A DNA stretch of 17,490 nt, from assembly GCA_020633555.1 (NCBI GenBank), contig JACKDL010000058.1:1-17490 (forward strand), written 5' to 3'. Position numbers and translations under genes: made by a program. Below the pieces are notes generated by a model. The model searched no databases. It had not been told where the DNA came from and saw only the letters and a list, made by a program, of their open reading frames with translations. Positions 1 through 7,834 of this stretch are shown piece after piece. This DNA comes from Myxococcales bacterium (lineage in GTDB: Bacteria > Myxococcota_A > Bradymonadia > UBA7976 > UBA1532). The first letter of the stretch is position 1. The number at the start of each line of letters is the position of its first letter.

Positions 1-33
1 CCCGATCAGCAGCGCGAGGCCCAGTGCGCCCAC
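1..33 (-). CDS. Possible start of the next pilus-operon gene (partial)
   Basis: Directly after the chaperone stop codon, a GTG at 33-31 opens a frame that stays open to the window edge and reads VGALGLALLIG. This is a short hydrophobic stretch of the kind found at the start of a signal peptide. In chaperone/usher operons the chaperone is commonly followed by the outer-membrane usher, so an exported usher would fit here. Only eleven codons are visible and no ribosome binding site is obvious, so the identity is inferred from context alone. Confidence 0.25.
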   Translation of the reverse strand, partial: MGALGLALLIG

Positions 34-37
34 CGGA

Positions 38-802
38 TCACGGGGCGCCCAGGCAGTCGAAAGGGCCACTGGTGGTCGTGCGCAGCACGGCGTCGCCCGT
101 CTCCACCGACAACACCAGGCGCCGAACCGCCGCACAGGCGTCCGGGGGCAGGTTGACCGCGTACACCCGCTCCGAGGCCGCGAGCACATACCAGGCCGAC
201 AGGGCCTGCTCGAACAGCACGTGGCCGTCCGCGCCCTCGGCCACCAGGCGCACCGCGCGGGCCTTGGTGTGCGCCGTCCCGGGGTTGCGCAGGGCGGCCC
301 GGGCCTGCCCGCCGGCCACCTGGGGCGGCACCAGCTCGGGGGCAGGCTGCGCGCCGCGTGGGGTGAGGAACACCGGCACCGACAGGCGCAGGCGCATGCT
401 GATGGCGTTGGTGGACTGCAGCGCGTCGGCGTCAGGCAGCTCGGTGATCAGCAGCCGGAAGCTCTGCTCCTGCTCGCTCGGCGCGTGGAGCGTGCCCACC
501 CGGACGATGCGGTGGGCGCCGGGGGCCAGCTCGAACAGGGTCGGGAAGGCCAACAGCTCCTGGGTCGGGGTCAGCGCGTCGCGGCCGTCGGGGGTCTGCG
601 CCCACGCCGTCGGCTGGATCTGGAGCTGGATGGTCTTGGCGCTGCGGTTGGTGACGGTCAGCAGCTCGGTGCGGGCCTGACCGTCGAGGCTGACGCGCAC
701 CGGGGACACGGTGAAGTGGCCGGCGTGGGCGCTGGCGGTCAGCGCCAGCAGCAGCATGGCGGTGGGCAGGGGCGACTTCCGGGCGGTCCGTGTGCAGGCC
801 AT
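38..802 (-). CDS. Periplasmic fimbrial (chaperone/usher) chaperone
   Basis: This 254-residue protein looks like a PapD/CsuC-type chaperone, which binds pilin subunits in the periplasm and delivers them to the outer-membrane usher. A signal peptide (about residues 1-27) has a basic start, a LLLALTA core and an AHA cleavage site. The first Ig-like domain follows: FTVSPVRVSLD (30-40), LTVTNRS (48-54), FPTLFELAPG (86-95) with IVRVG after it, and FRLLITELP (115-123), all typical of the family. A second beta domain ends with a Cys-containing tail (C223, C250). The start at 802 is chosen because an AGGAGG box lies five bases upstream; the open frame runs 26 codons further but without a better site. 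It is divergent from the kinase gene, and the usher is probably just outside the window. The archaic Csu-like clade is a guess. Confidence 0.82.
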   Translation of the reverse strand: MACTRTARKSPLPTAMLLLALTASAHAGHFTVSPVRVSLDGQARTELLTVTNRSAKTIQLQIQPTAWAQTPDGRDALTPTQELLAFPTLFELAPGAHRIVRVGTLHAPSEQEQSFRLLITELPDADALQSTNAISMRLRLSVPVFLTPRGAQPAPELVPPQVAGGQARAALRNPGTAHTKARAVRLVAEGADGHVLFEQALSAWYVLAASERVYAVNLPPDACAAVRRLVLSVETGDAVLRTTTSGPFDCLGAP

Positions 803-909
803 GGCGGCCTCCTTCCCTCGTGGCCTTCCCATCGAGCGGCGGGGCCTCCGGGCTTGAAGCGGTGAGGGCGGGGATGACACCCCGCGCAGACTTGGTAAGC
901 TCCGCCGCC
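803..909. promoter_or_regulatory. Divergent intergenic region, chaperone / kinase
   Basis: This gap of about 107 bases must hold the promoters of both divergent genes, unless the kinase starts at the upstream ATG at 874. It contains the chaperone ribosome binding site near 808-813 (read on the minus strand) and a perfect six-base inverted repeat, GCGGGG at 868-873 and CCCCGC at 880-885. The alternative ATG at 874 lies in the loop of that repeat. I could not recognise a consensus -35/-10 pair. Confidence 0.4.
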
Positions 910-3735
910 ATGGCCACCTCTGATCCTCCCAACACCTTCGCGACGGACGACACCGTGTCGCCGGACGCGTCGCCAGAAGGGGCGGCGGCCCGCCCGGTGG
1001 CCCAGACCGATCCCTTGGCCGACACCCTGGCGAGCGACGGCGGGCGCGCCCCCGACACGCACCAGTTCGAGCTCGTCGCCGAGGGCGAGCTGCCCCTGAG
1101 CCTGGAGGATCCCAACCGCTACCTGGAGCAGCGGGAGCTGGGGGTCGGCGGCATCGGGCGGGTGCTCGAGGCCTTCGACCGGCACCTCGCCCGCGAGGTG
1201 GCGCTGAAGATGCTGCGGGCCGATCACGGCGAGCCCAGCCCGGTGGCCCGCGCCCGCTTCGTGAACGAGGCCCGCATCACCGGCGCCCTGGAGCACCCGG
1301 GCATCGTGCCGGTGTACGAGCTGGGGGTCCGCGCCGACGGCCTGCCCTACTACACCATGCGCAAGATCCGCGGGCAGACGCTGGCCCAGGCGCTGGAGGG
1401 GCGGGGCCTGGCCGATCGGCTGCGCCTGCTGCCCCGCTTCATCGACATCTGCCAGACCATGGCGTACGTGCACGCCAACGGGGTCATCCACCGCGATCTG
1501 AAGCCCGACAACATCATGCTGGGGCCCTTCGGCGAGGCGCTGGTGTTGGACTGGGGGTTGGCCAAGCGCGTCGAGGGGCGCGACACCCACGCCGACACCC
1601 CCCGGGAGGCCGGCGACCTGGTGATGGCCAGCGGCCAGGGGGCCTACGAGACCGTCGAGGGCGTGATCATCGGGACGCCGGCCTACATGCCCCCCGAGCA
1701 GGCCCGCGGTGAGCTGGAACGCATCGACGCGCGCTCCGACGTCTACACCCTGGGCGTGATGCTCTACGAGCTGCTCACGGGGCGCACGCCCTTCCAGGCC
1801 ACCAGCGCCATCGCCATGGCCATGAAGGTCACCCGCGAGCCGGTGCCGCCGCCGCGGAAGGTGGTCCCTGACGTCCCCGCCGAGCTCGAGGCGGTGGCCA
1901 TGCGAGCCCTTCAGAAGGAGCCCGCCGACCGCTACCTGGACGCCGCCGCCATGGCGGCCGATCTGGTGGCCTACGAGGAGGGTGGGCTGGTGTCGGCCCA
2001 CCGCTACGACTGGCGCGATCTGGCGAAGCGCGCGTGGCGCCGGGTGCGCCGCCCGCTGCTGCTGGCGGTGGCCCTGCTGGCGGCGGCCGGGGCGGTGTGG
2101 TGGTACCGCGGCGAGGCGGACGCCCAGGCCCAGATCGCCCGCCGCGCGAAGGCCCGCAAGGCGCGCCTGGCCGAGGTGGAGCGCCTGCTCGAGGGCATCC
2201 GCGAGACGCCGACCGAGGGGGTGGAGCGCACCCACGGGCTGCGGCTGATCGCGCTGCAGACGCCCGCGGTGATCGAGCGCCTGGCCAAGGCGCTGGCCGA
2301 TCCCCACGGCCACGTCCGGCGGGTGGCCGCCCACGCCCTGGGCGGCATCGGCGACGCCCGGGCGGTGCCTGCGCTGGCGGCCCGGCTCGCCGAGGGCGTC
2401 GAAGACGACGAGGACGTCCTCGTGGAGGTGGTCGAGGCGCTCGCCGCCATCGGCGATCCCAGCGCCGACGAGCCCGTGCACAGCGCCCGCTGGCGGGCCG
2501 GCCACAACAGCACCTTCTGGCTGCGGACCGAGACGGCCTTCAAGATGATCCCTCCGCCGGCCGTGGGCGAGGCCCTGGCCGAGAACGCCGACGCCTGGCG
2601 GGCCCTGGGCGTGCGGTACGCCGAGAAGGAGCGCTACGCCGAGGCCGAGCTCGCCTACCGCAAGGCCATGGCGCTGGATCCGAAGGACCCCAAGAGCCCG
2701 AGCAACCTGGCCATCGTGTTCCGCCGGAGCCGCCGGCTCGCCGACGCGCTGGTGGCCATCGAGCAGGCGCTGAGCATCGACCCCGACTTCCCGAACGCCC
2801 TGGCGAACCTGGCGGTGATTCACCGCCACCGGGGAGACTACCGGGCGTCTCTGGAGCCGCTGGAGCGGCTCATCAAGCAGGGCGAGAAGGGCGGCAGCCT
2901 GAACCACCTGGCGCTGCGCAGCCGCGCGCGCACGCTGTGGGCGCTGGGCGACTTCGCGCAGGCCGAGGCCGACGTGGAGGCCGTGCTGGCGGTCGAGAAG
3001 TCGAGCCGCCAGACCCTCGCCGTGGCGGGGCTCTGCGCCGCGGCCCGGGGGGATCTCGAGCGGGCGCTGGCCTCGCTCACCCAGGCCATCGAGCAGGATC
3101 CCACCTTCGCCCTGACCTACCAGCAGCGGGCCCATGTGTACGCCGCCTTGGGGCGGGCGGGCGACGCCCGCCGCGACCTGCGCGAGGCCGCCAGCCGCGA
3201 TCCCCGGCTGCCCGAGGTGCACGCGGACATCGCGGGCCTGGCGCGGCGCGCCGAGCGGGACCGGCGGGCGCTCGCCCGGCTGGAGCGGGTGGCCGAGCAG
3301 CAGCGCGAGAACCCCACCGTCCACATGGCCCTGGCGGTGTACGGCTTCGCCTGGGAGGGCGAGTGGGTGAAGGCGCGCGCCGCGCTGGCGGACGCCGAGG
3401 TGCGCGCCCAGCCCGGCGACCGGGCGCTGCTGCGTCTGCTGCAGGCCGGCGTCCAGCGGGGCGCGGGTGAGCCCATCGAGCCCGCCCTGCTGACGCCGCT
3501 GGGCGATCACCCGTGGCACGACCGCCTGCTGCAGGTGGTGGGGGGCCAGCTCGACGCGGCGGACCTGGTGACCGACGCCTTCACCCCGACGATGCGCGGC
3601 GAGCTCGCCCTGGCCGCCTGGCTCGCGGGGGGCGCTGATGCGTTGGCCGGGCTACCCCCGCCGCGGCCGCACGCGGCGCAGCCGGCCCCGCCCGGGGCGC
3701 TTGCTGAGGGACTGCTGGACGCCCTCCGGCAGTAG
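910..3735 (+). CDS. Transmembrane Ser/Thr protein kinase with HEAT and TPR repeats
   Basis: A 941-residue PknB/Pkn-type protein kinase. After an acidic, disordered leader (1-70) the kinase domain shows the glycine loop GVGGIGRV (78-85), VALKML with the ATP lysine K100, the catalytic loop HRDLKPDN (194-201), DWG in place of DFG (214-216), GTPAYMPPEQ (255-264) and SDVYTLGVMLYELLTG (276-291). A basic juxtamembrane stretch (373-381) precedes one membrane helix (about 382-398), which predicts a cytoplasmic kinase and a periplasmic C-terminus. That C-terminus has PBS-lyase-like HEAT units (about 445-515) and then TPRs (about 560-830), both protein-binding scaffolds. It is probably a sensor kinase whose ligand is unknown. 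The ATG at 910 is chosen because the conserved part begins well after it. The ATG at 874 has a purine-rich upstream stretch and would add 12 residues. The acyltransferase gene follows closely. Confidence 0.9.
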   Translation: MATSDPPNTFATDDTVSPDASPEGAAARPVAQTDPLADTLASDGGRAPDTHQFELVAEGELPLSLEDPNRYLEQRELGVGGIGRVLEAFDRHLAREVALKMLRADHGEPSPVARARFVNEARITGALEHPGIVPVYELGVRADGLPYYTMRKIRGQTLAQALEGRGLADRLRLLPRFIDICQTMAYVHANGVIHRDLKPDNIMLGPFGEALVLDWGLAKRVEGRDTHADTPREAGDLVMASGQGAYETVEGVIIGTPAYMPPEQARGELERIDARSDVYTLGVMLYELLTGRTPFQATSAIAMAMKVTREPVPPPRKVVPDVPAELEAVAMRALQKEPADRYLDAAAMAADLVAYEEGGLVSAHRYDWRDLAKRAWRRVRRPLLLAVALLAAAGAVWWYRGEADAQAQIARRAKARKARLAEVERLLEGIRETPTEGVERTHGLRLIALQTPAVIERLAKALADPHGHVRRVAAHALGGIGDARAVPALAARLAEGVEDDEDVLVEVVEALAAIGDPSADEPVHSARWRAGHNSTFWLRTETAFKMIPPPAVGEALAENADAWRALGVRYAEKERYAEAELAYRKAMALDPKDPKSPSNLAIVFRRSRRLADALVAIEQALSIDPDFPNALANLAVIHRHRGDYRASLEPLERLIKQGEKGGSLNHLALRSRARTLWALGDFAQAEADVEAVLAVEKSSRQTLAVAGLCAAARGDLERALASLTQAIEQDPTFALTYQQRAHVYAALGRAGDARRDLREAASRDPRLPEVHADIAGLARRAERDRRALARLERVAEQQRENPTVHMALAVYGFAWEGEWVKARAALADAEVRAQPGDRALLRLLQAGVQRGAGEPIEPALLTPLGDHPWHDRLLQVVGGQLDAADLVTDAFTPTMRGELALAAWLAGGADALAGLPPPRPHAAQPAPPGALAEGLLDALRQ

Positions 3736-3840
3736 GGCCCCGTGGGCGACCGCGAAAAGAATCTTCACACAGGGTCACCGGCTCCTACGCCCGTGCACAG
3801 CATCGCCCTGCCCATCGCCGCCGCGCCGACCTCGGCCTCC

Positions 3841-5019
3841 ATGGTCGTCCGGCGCCTGAAGCCCGCCGCGCTCGGGGACGAGCACGACGCCCTGGTGGCG
3901 CGCCACAGCCCGTGGCTGAGCCGCCGGGTCCTCACCGCGCTGGGTGCGCGCGACGTGCTCCACGTCCGCCGCGACGGCCGGCTGGTGGCGGCCGCGGCGA
4001 TCTCCTCGGCCCAGATGTGGGGCAAGCCGCTGGGCGAGTTCGTGGACGGCAGCCGCCCGGTCCGGCTGGCCCTGCGCACCCTGCGTCTGGCCGACCGGCG
4101 GCTGGCGCTGCCCCTCCGCGTCTGCGGCGAGCCCACCCTGGGCGGCGCCCACGGGCTGGTGCTGGCCCCGGACGCCACCGCCGCCGACCGCAAAGCGCTG
4201 GCCGAGGCCCTGCGCGCCGACGCCGCGGCCCATGGCGCGCGGGGCGTGCTGGTGAAGGAGCTGGTGGGCCCGCTGAGCGGGCTGGGGCAGGCGCTGTGCC
4301 AGGCCGACTTCTGCCACTTCCAGGCGGGCCCGGCCATGGTCCTCGCCCTGGATCCCGCGTGGCGCAGCTTCGAGGATCTGAAGGCCAGCTTCATCAGCAA
4401 GTACCGCGTGAAGGTGAACCGGGCGGACACCCTGTCCGCCCCGCTGCGCCGTGCGCCGCTGGACGCCGTGAGCGTGGCCGCCCACCTGCCCCAGCTCCAG
4501 GCGCTGTACGCCCAGGTGCTGGACCGGGCCGACGCCGCCCTGGGCCGGTTTGATCTGGCCCGCCTGCCCGCCCTGCTGACCGCCGCCCCCGACGTGGTGC
4601 AGGCGCACGGCTACTGGCTCGGCGACCGGCTGGTGGCCTTCAGCACCGCCGTGTGCGCCGCGCAGACCCTCTCGGCGCACCTGGTGGGCCTGGACTACGG
4701 CTGCAACGCCGAGCTGGCCCTCTACCCCCGCATGCTGAACGACTTCGTACGCGACGCGTTCGCCCGGGGCGCCCAGCGGGTGGACTTCGGCCGCACCGCC
4801 GAGGAGATCAAGAGCACGCTCGGCGCGGTGCCGGTGCCGCAGCCCATGTGCCTGCGCTTCGTGAACCCCGCGGCCAACCGCCTGCTCCCCCTGCTGGGGC
4901 GGGCGGTGGACCTGCCCGCGCCGCCGCAGCGCTGGCCCTTCCAGCGTACCTGGTACGCCGCCCGTGGGGCCTGGCTCGCCGACACCCTGGGCCACGCCCC
5001 CGAGGGTCTGCCAGGCTGA
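3841..5019 (+). CDS. GNAT-fold acyltransferase, BioF2/FemAB-like
   Basis: About 392 residues if started at the ATG at 3841. GTG codons at 3793 and 3742 are in frame and possible, and none of the three has a strong ribosome binding site. The protein looks like the BioF2-like/FemAB-like group of double-GNAT acyltransferases, several of which transfer acyl or aminoacyl groups to cell-wall or small-molecule amines. The best signals are in the second half: a basic segment KASFISKYRVKVNRAD (181-196), an acceptor-side beta strand YWLGDRLVAFSTAV (258-271), and FGRTAEEIKSTLGAVPVP (316-333) with YPRMLNDFVRDAF (295-307) before it. These match the usual C-terminal pattern of the family. No membrane segment is seen. 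It is four bases upstream of the LysE-type exporter, so the two are probably co-translated. The substrate is unknown. Confidence 0.65.
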   Translation: MVVRRLKPAALGDEHDALVARHSPWLSRRVLTALGARDVLHVRRDGRLVAAAAISSAQMWGKPLGEFVDGSRPVRLALRTLRLADRRLALPLRVCGEPTLGGAHGLVLAPDATAADRKALAEALRADAAAHGARGVLVKELVGPLSGLGQALCQADFCHFQAGPAMVLALDPAWRSFEDLKASFISKYRVKVNRADTLSAPLRRAPLDAVSVAAHLPQLQALYAQVLDRADAALGRFDLARLPALLTAAPDVVQAHGYWLGDRLVAFSTAVCAAQTLSAHLVGLDYGCNAELALYPRMLNDFVRDAFARGAQRVDFGRTAEEIKSTLGAVPVPQPMCLRFVNPAANRLLPLLGRAVDLPAPPQRWPFQRTWYAARGAWLADTLGHAPEGLPG

Positions 5020-5023
5020 CGGC

Positions 5024-5638
5024 ATGCCGTTTCTGGAAGGCTACGCCACGGGCCTGGCGCTCATCGTGCTCATCGGCCCGGTGCTCTTCGTTTTGCTGCA
5101 GGCCACCTGGTCGCGGGGCCGAGCCCATGGGCTGGCGGTGGCCTTCGGGATCTTCGTCAGCGACATCCTGGCTGTGCTGCTGTGCGCCTATGGGGCCGGC
5201 CCCCATCTGGACTCGCCCGCCGTCCGCCCGTGGCTGGTGTGGGGCGGCGCGGCCCTGCTGCTCGGCTTCGGCCTCGGCGCGTTGAAGGGACCGGCCCTGG
5301 CGCCCCCGCGCCCGCCGCGGCTCGAGCTTGCCGGGCTGGCGGGTGACTTCGCGCGCGGCTTCTTCGTGAACTTCGTCAACCCGTTCGTCTTCATGGTCTG
5401 GCTCGGGCTCATCGGCGCCGCCACCCAGCGCCACGGCTTCGACCGCGACCTGGCGGCGTACCTCGCTGGCTGTCTGCTGGGGATCCTGACCCTGGACGTG
5501 GCCAAGGCGCTGCTGGCCGAGCGACTGAAGGTGCTGCTGCGGCCGCTGGTGCTGCGCCGGGTCATGCAGGTGGCCGGCGTCGCGCTCATCGCCTTCGCGC
5601 TGCGGCTGGCCTGGCTCGGCGTCGCGGGCCGCGCCTGA
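5024..5638 (+). CDS. LysE/RhtB-family amino-acid exporter
   Basis: A 204-residue integral inner-membrane protein of the LysE/RhtB translocator family, which exports amino acids and related small molecules driven by the proton gradient. The start MPFLEGYATGLALIVLIGPV carries the usual N-terminal helix with a conserved GP, and FVNFVNPFVFMVWLG (114-128) matches the family's central NPK/NP motif region. Six hydrophobic segments are visible at about 8-26, 36-58, 69-88, 112-132, 144-163 and 180-200. The length is normal. The ATG at 5024 is four bases after the acyltransferase stop, so translation is likely coupled, with only a weak AGG upstream. An exporter next to an acyltransferase suggests export of an amino-acid-like or acylated product, but the substrate cannot be read from the sequence. 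Confidence 0.85.
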   Translation: MPFLEGYATGLALIVLIGPVLFVLLQATWSRGRAHGLAVAFGIFVSDILAVLLCAYGAGPHLDSPAVRPWLVWGGAALLLGFGLGALKGPALAPPRPPRLELAGLAGDFARGFFVNFVNPFVFMVWLGLIGAATQRHGFDRDLAAYLAGCLLGILTLDVAKALLAERLKVLLRPLVLRRVMQVAGVALIAFALRLAWLGVAGRA

Positions 5639-5670
5639 GTGGGGCTTGAAGGTCCTTTGAATAAGGGGTC

Positions 5671-6429
5671 TCACGCGCCAATGTGCCGCGTCGCCCACGC
5701 GCTCGCGGCGGGCAGGCCGTGGGCCTCCAGGCGCGGCACGATCACCGCCTCCACCGTCTGGTAGAACAGGGCCCGCGCGGCGTGGGCGTCGCACAGGCCC
5801 AGCGCGGGCTCGGTGGGGCTCCCGGGCACCAGGTTGGCCAGCTCGTGGGCCTCCAGGTGCGCGAAGGCCACCCGCAGCCAGGCGCCCAGGCGCTCGGCCA
5901 TGCCGGGGGCCGCCCAGCGCGTGCCGTGGGCCGCCAGCCAGCGCCAGCCCAACCGCGCATGGCCCACCTCGTCCGCCAGGATCTCGCCCAGCAGATCGCG
6001 CAGGGGGCCCTCGGCCATCTCGGCGCGCTCGGCGGTGATCAGGGCGCACGCCACGGTCTCGCTCAGGCAGCACACGCTCAACAGGTTGCGCGTGACGGCC
6101 TCGAAGGGGTCCACCGCCGGGTGGTCCGGCAGCGGATCGCGGGCCGGCGCGGGGGCCACGGCCGCGCCCCCCAGCGCCTCCACCACCGCGCCGCACAGCG
6201 CCCCGTGGCGGTGCTCCTCGCCGGCCATCTCGCGGGCCTCGGCCGCCCAAGCCGGGGCACCCGCCGCGTCGAGCTGTGCCGCCAGACCGGCGAACACCGG
6301 CGCTGAGCTGTACTCGTTGACCATCCGCCCGCGCCAGGTGGCGATGGCGGCCGCGCGGTGCTGGGGCTCCGGCAGGGCCGGGGCCAGCGCCTGCGCCGCC
6401 GCCCGCAGATCCAGCATCCCGGCCGTCAT
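5671..6429 (-). CDS. Ferritin-like diiron protein
   Basis: A 252-residue helical protein with a complete ferritin-like diiron ligand set: E39 in NEYSSAP, E72-x-x-H75 in EEHRHG, E124 in LSETVA and E154-x-x-H157 in DEVGHARLGW, one set per helix of a four-helix bundle. Proteins with this arrangement bind two irons and use or detoxify O2; some are oxygenases or desaturases. The C-terminal part (about 175-252) is extra helical sequence. The start at 6429 is supported by a GGGAGGT box seven bases upstream, and its A overlaps the stop codon of the upstream lipoprotein gene (TGATG). The two are therefore very probably co-translated and act together. No signal peptide is seen, so the protein should be cytoplasmic. 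Whether it is an oxidase or an enzyme acting on the lipoprotein is not known. Confidence 0.8.
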   Translation of the reverse strand: MTAGMLDLRAAAQALAPALPEPQHRAAAIATWRGRMVNEYSSAPVFAGLAAQLDAAGAPAWAAEAREMAGEEHRHGALCGAVVEALGGAAVAPAPARDPLPDHPAVDPFEAVTRNLLSVCCLSETVACALITAERAEMAEGPLRDLLGEILADEVGHARLGWRWLAAHGTRWAAPGMAERLGAWLRVAFAHLEAHELANLVPGSPTEPALGLCDAHAARALFYQTVEAVIVPRLEAHGLPAASAWATRHIGA

Positions 6430-6845
6430 CACGCCACCTCCCCGGGCATGCGTGGCGGCACCGGCGGGCCCCACGCCAGGCAGCCCTGCTCGGGATCCCA
6501 GTCGATGGCGTCGCAGCACGCGACCCAGTCTTCGGCCGCCGGATCGCAGGTCAGCGGCGTCGCGTCCGGGCCGGCCCCGCCGTCGGCCGCGGCCCCCAGG
6601 TCAGCCTCCCCGAGGTCGTCGGGATCCTCCGGCAGGGCGTCCGGGTGTGCCGCGGCGTCCTGCTCGATCCCGGCGTCCGGCAGGGCCCGATCGGGATCCA
6701 GCCACGCCTCGCCGTCGGGCGCGTCGCCGTCCGTGGGCGTGGGATCGGGGGACTCCACCGGCTGGATGCAGCCGGCCAGGCCCAGGGTGAACGTGATGCG
6801 CGACACGGCGGCCAGCGCGCGGCGGTGGGCGAGGGTTGCGGTCAT
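6429..6845 (-). CDS. Small Asp/Pro-rich lipoprotein with Cys-rich 'AWGPPVPP' tail
   Basis: A 138-residue predicted lipoprotein. A basic N-terminus, hydrophobic core and lipobox LAGC (23-26) point to lipidation on C26 by the Lgt/LspA pathway. Residues 30-98 are a disordered Asp/Pro/Ala linker. The last 40 residues are different: C100, the pair C110-C111 and C122 frame a short aromatic segment (DWVACC, then GCLAWGPPVPPRM at 121-133). That compact tail looks like the conserved part of the protein. The start at 6845 has an AGGAGGTG box six bases upstream. The stop overlaps the start of the ferritin-like gene by one base, so the pair is co-translated. I do not recognise a named family. From memory, similar Cys/AWGPP tails occur in myxobacterial lipoproteins beside ferritin-like proteins, but I could not check this. 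Confidence 0.75.
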   Translation of the reverse strand: MTATLAHRRALAAVSRITFTLGLAGCIQPVESPDPTPTDGDAPDGEAWLDPDRALPDAGIEQDAAAHPDALPEDPDDLGEADLGAAADGGAGPDATPLTCDPAAEDWVACCDAIDWDPEQGCLAWGPPVPPRMPGEVA

Positions 6846-6943
6846 GGGGCACCTCCTGACCCCCACCATCGCGGGCCGGCTCAGGACGGTGAATCGGAAT
6901 AAACCGAATTGGATGATCCGGAATGCGCTGATTATTGGTCTGC
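6846..6943. promoter_or_regulatory. AT-rich gap upstream of the lipoprotein/diiron pair
   Basis: A 98-base gap between the LysR stop and the lipoprotein start. Its distal part (about 6890-6943) is markedly more AT-rich than the surroundings and includes an imperfect inverted repeat, AATCGG at 6892-6897 and CCGAATT at 6904-6910. This is the most likely promoter/operator site for the lipoprotein operon. I see no consensus -35/-10 pair, so the regulatory role is inferred from base composition and position. Confidence 0.35.
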
Positions 6944-7834
6944 TTATTGAAGCGGCTGCGCGCGCAGAGTCTCGGCCAGCAGGACGAGCTCCGCCTCGCG
7001 GGGGTGGCCGCGGCGCCAGACCAGCCGGAACACGTCCTCACGGGGCGGTGGCTCGGCCACCCACGGCACCAGTCGGCCGGCCGCCAGGTCGGCCTCGACG
7101 AAGTAACGGGGCAGCACCGCGACCCCAAAACCGCCCAGCACCCGCGCCCGAATGGCCGCGATGGTCCCCAGGCTGCGCTCGGCGCCCCACTGCCAGGCCT
7201 CGGCGGGGGGGCGCACGTCCAACAGGTATCGGAACAGGGGCCGATCGGGGTGGGCGTCGATCAGGGTGTGGGTGCGGGCGTCGGCGGCGCACGTCAGGGG
7301 AGAACGGGCCAACAGCGCGGGCGCCGCCACGGGCACGTAGGCCTCGGGGTGCAGCACGGCGTACGCCAGATCGGCGTCGGTCAGGCGCAGGCTGAGCACG
7401 GCGGCGTCCACCCGGCCTGCCCGGATCCGCCCCAGCAGCTCGGGCCCGTCCCCGAAGTACAGGTCGAGCGTCCGCTCCGGGCGCTCCGCCTCCAGCGCGC
7501 CCAGCGCCGGCACCAGCCAGCTCAGCCCGAGCTCGTACCGGGTGCCCAGCACCAGCCGGAACGGGATCGGCCCCTCGGCGCGGGCCGCCTCGGCCGCCGC
7601 AGCGCTCGCAGCCAGCGCCCGGCGGGCAGGCCCCAGCAGGCGCTCGCCCGCCGCCGTCAGCACCACCCGCCGGGTGGTCCGCTCGAACAGCACCACGCCC
7701 AGCTCGGCCTCCAGGCGCTGGATCCGGTCGCTGAAGGCCGTGGGAGAGCGGTGCACCTGGGCCGCTGCGGCCCGGAAGTTCAGGTGGTTGGCGGCGACCA
7801 GAAAGCAGCGCAGGCTGTCGGGGTCAGGCAGCAT
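6944..7834 (-). CDS. LysR-type transcriptional regulator
   Basis: A 296-residue LysR-family DNA-binding regulator. The N-terminal winged helix-turn-helix is canonical: LRCFLVAANHLNFRAAAAQ (8-26), SPTAFSDRIQRLEAELGVVL (30-49) and FERTTRRVVLTAAGERLL (50-67), followed by the linker helix and a periplasmic-binding-protein-like effector domain (about 90-290). The ligand is unknown. The start at 7834 has GAGG about eight bases upstream and gives the usual short leader before the helix-turn-helix. The gene is head-to-head with the NqrB-like/Sel1 gene, and the two start codons share the GCATGC palindrome at 7831-7836. LysR proteins often control a divergent neighbour, so that gene is the first candidate target, with the downstream lipoprotein operon as the second. 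Confidence 0.9.
   Translation of the reverse strand: MLPDPDSLRCFLVAANHLNFRAAAAQVHRSPTAFSDRIQRLEAELGVVLFERTTRRVVLTAAGERLLGPARRALAASAAAAEAARAEGPIPFRLVLGTRYELGLSWLVPALGALEAERPERTLDLYFGDGPELLGRIRAGRVDAAVLSLRLTDADLAYAVLHPEAYVPVAAPALLARSPLTCAADARTHTLIDAHPDRPLFRYLLDVRPPAEAWQWGAERSLGTIAAIRARVLGGFGVAVLPRYFVEADLAAGRLVPWVAEPPPREDVFRLVWRRGHPREAELVLLAETLRAQPLQ

Noticed and set aside
868..885. GCGGGG / CCCCGC hairpin as a kinase regulatory element
   Set aside because: Six paired bases in very GC-rich DNA are expected by chance. It is recorded only in the description of the intergenic region.
739..3519. Very long minus-strand open frame antisense to the kinase gene
   Set aside because: Its translation is dominated by Gly, Arg, His, Gln and Ala with no recognisable motif. 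The opposite strand encodes a clear kinase with HEAT and TPR repeats, so this is a codon-bias shadow of GC-rich DNA.
5639..5670. Possible terminator between the convergent LysE and ferritin-like genes
   Set aside because: AAGGTCCTT is a short imperfect palindrome without a stable GC stem or a T-run, so there is not enough to call a terminator.
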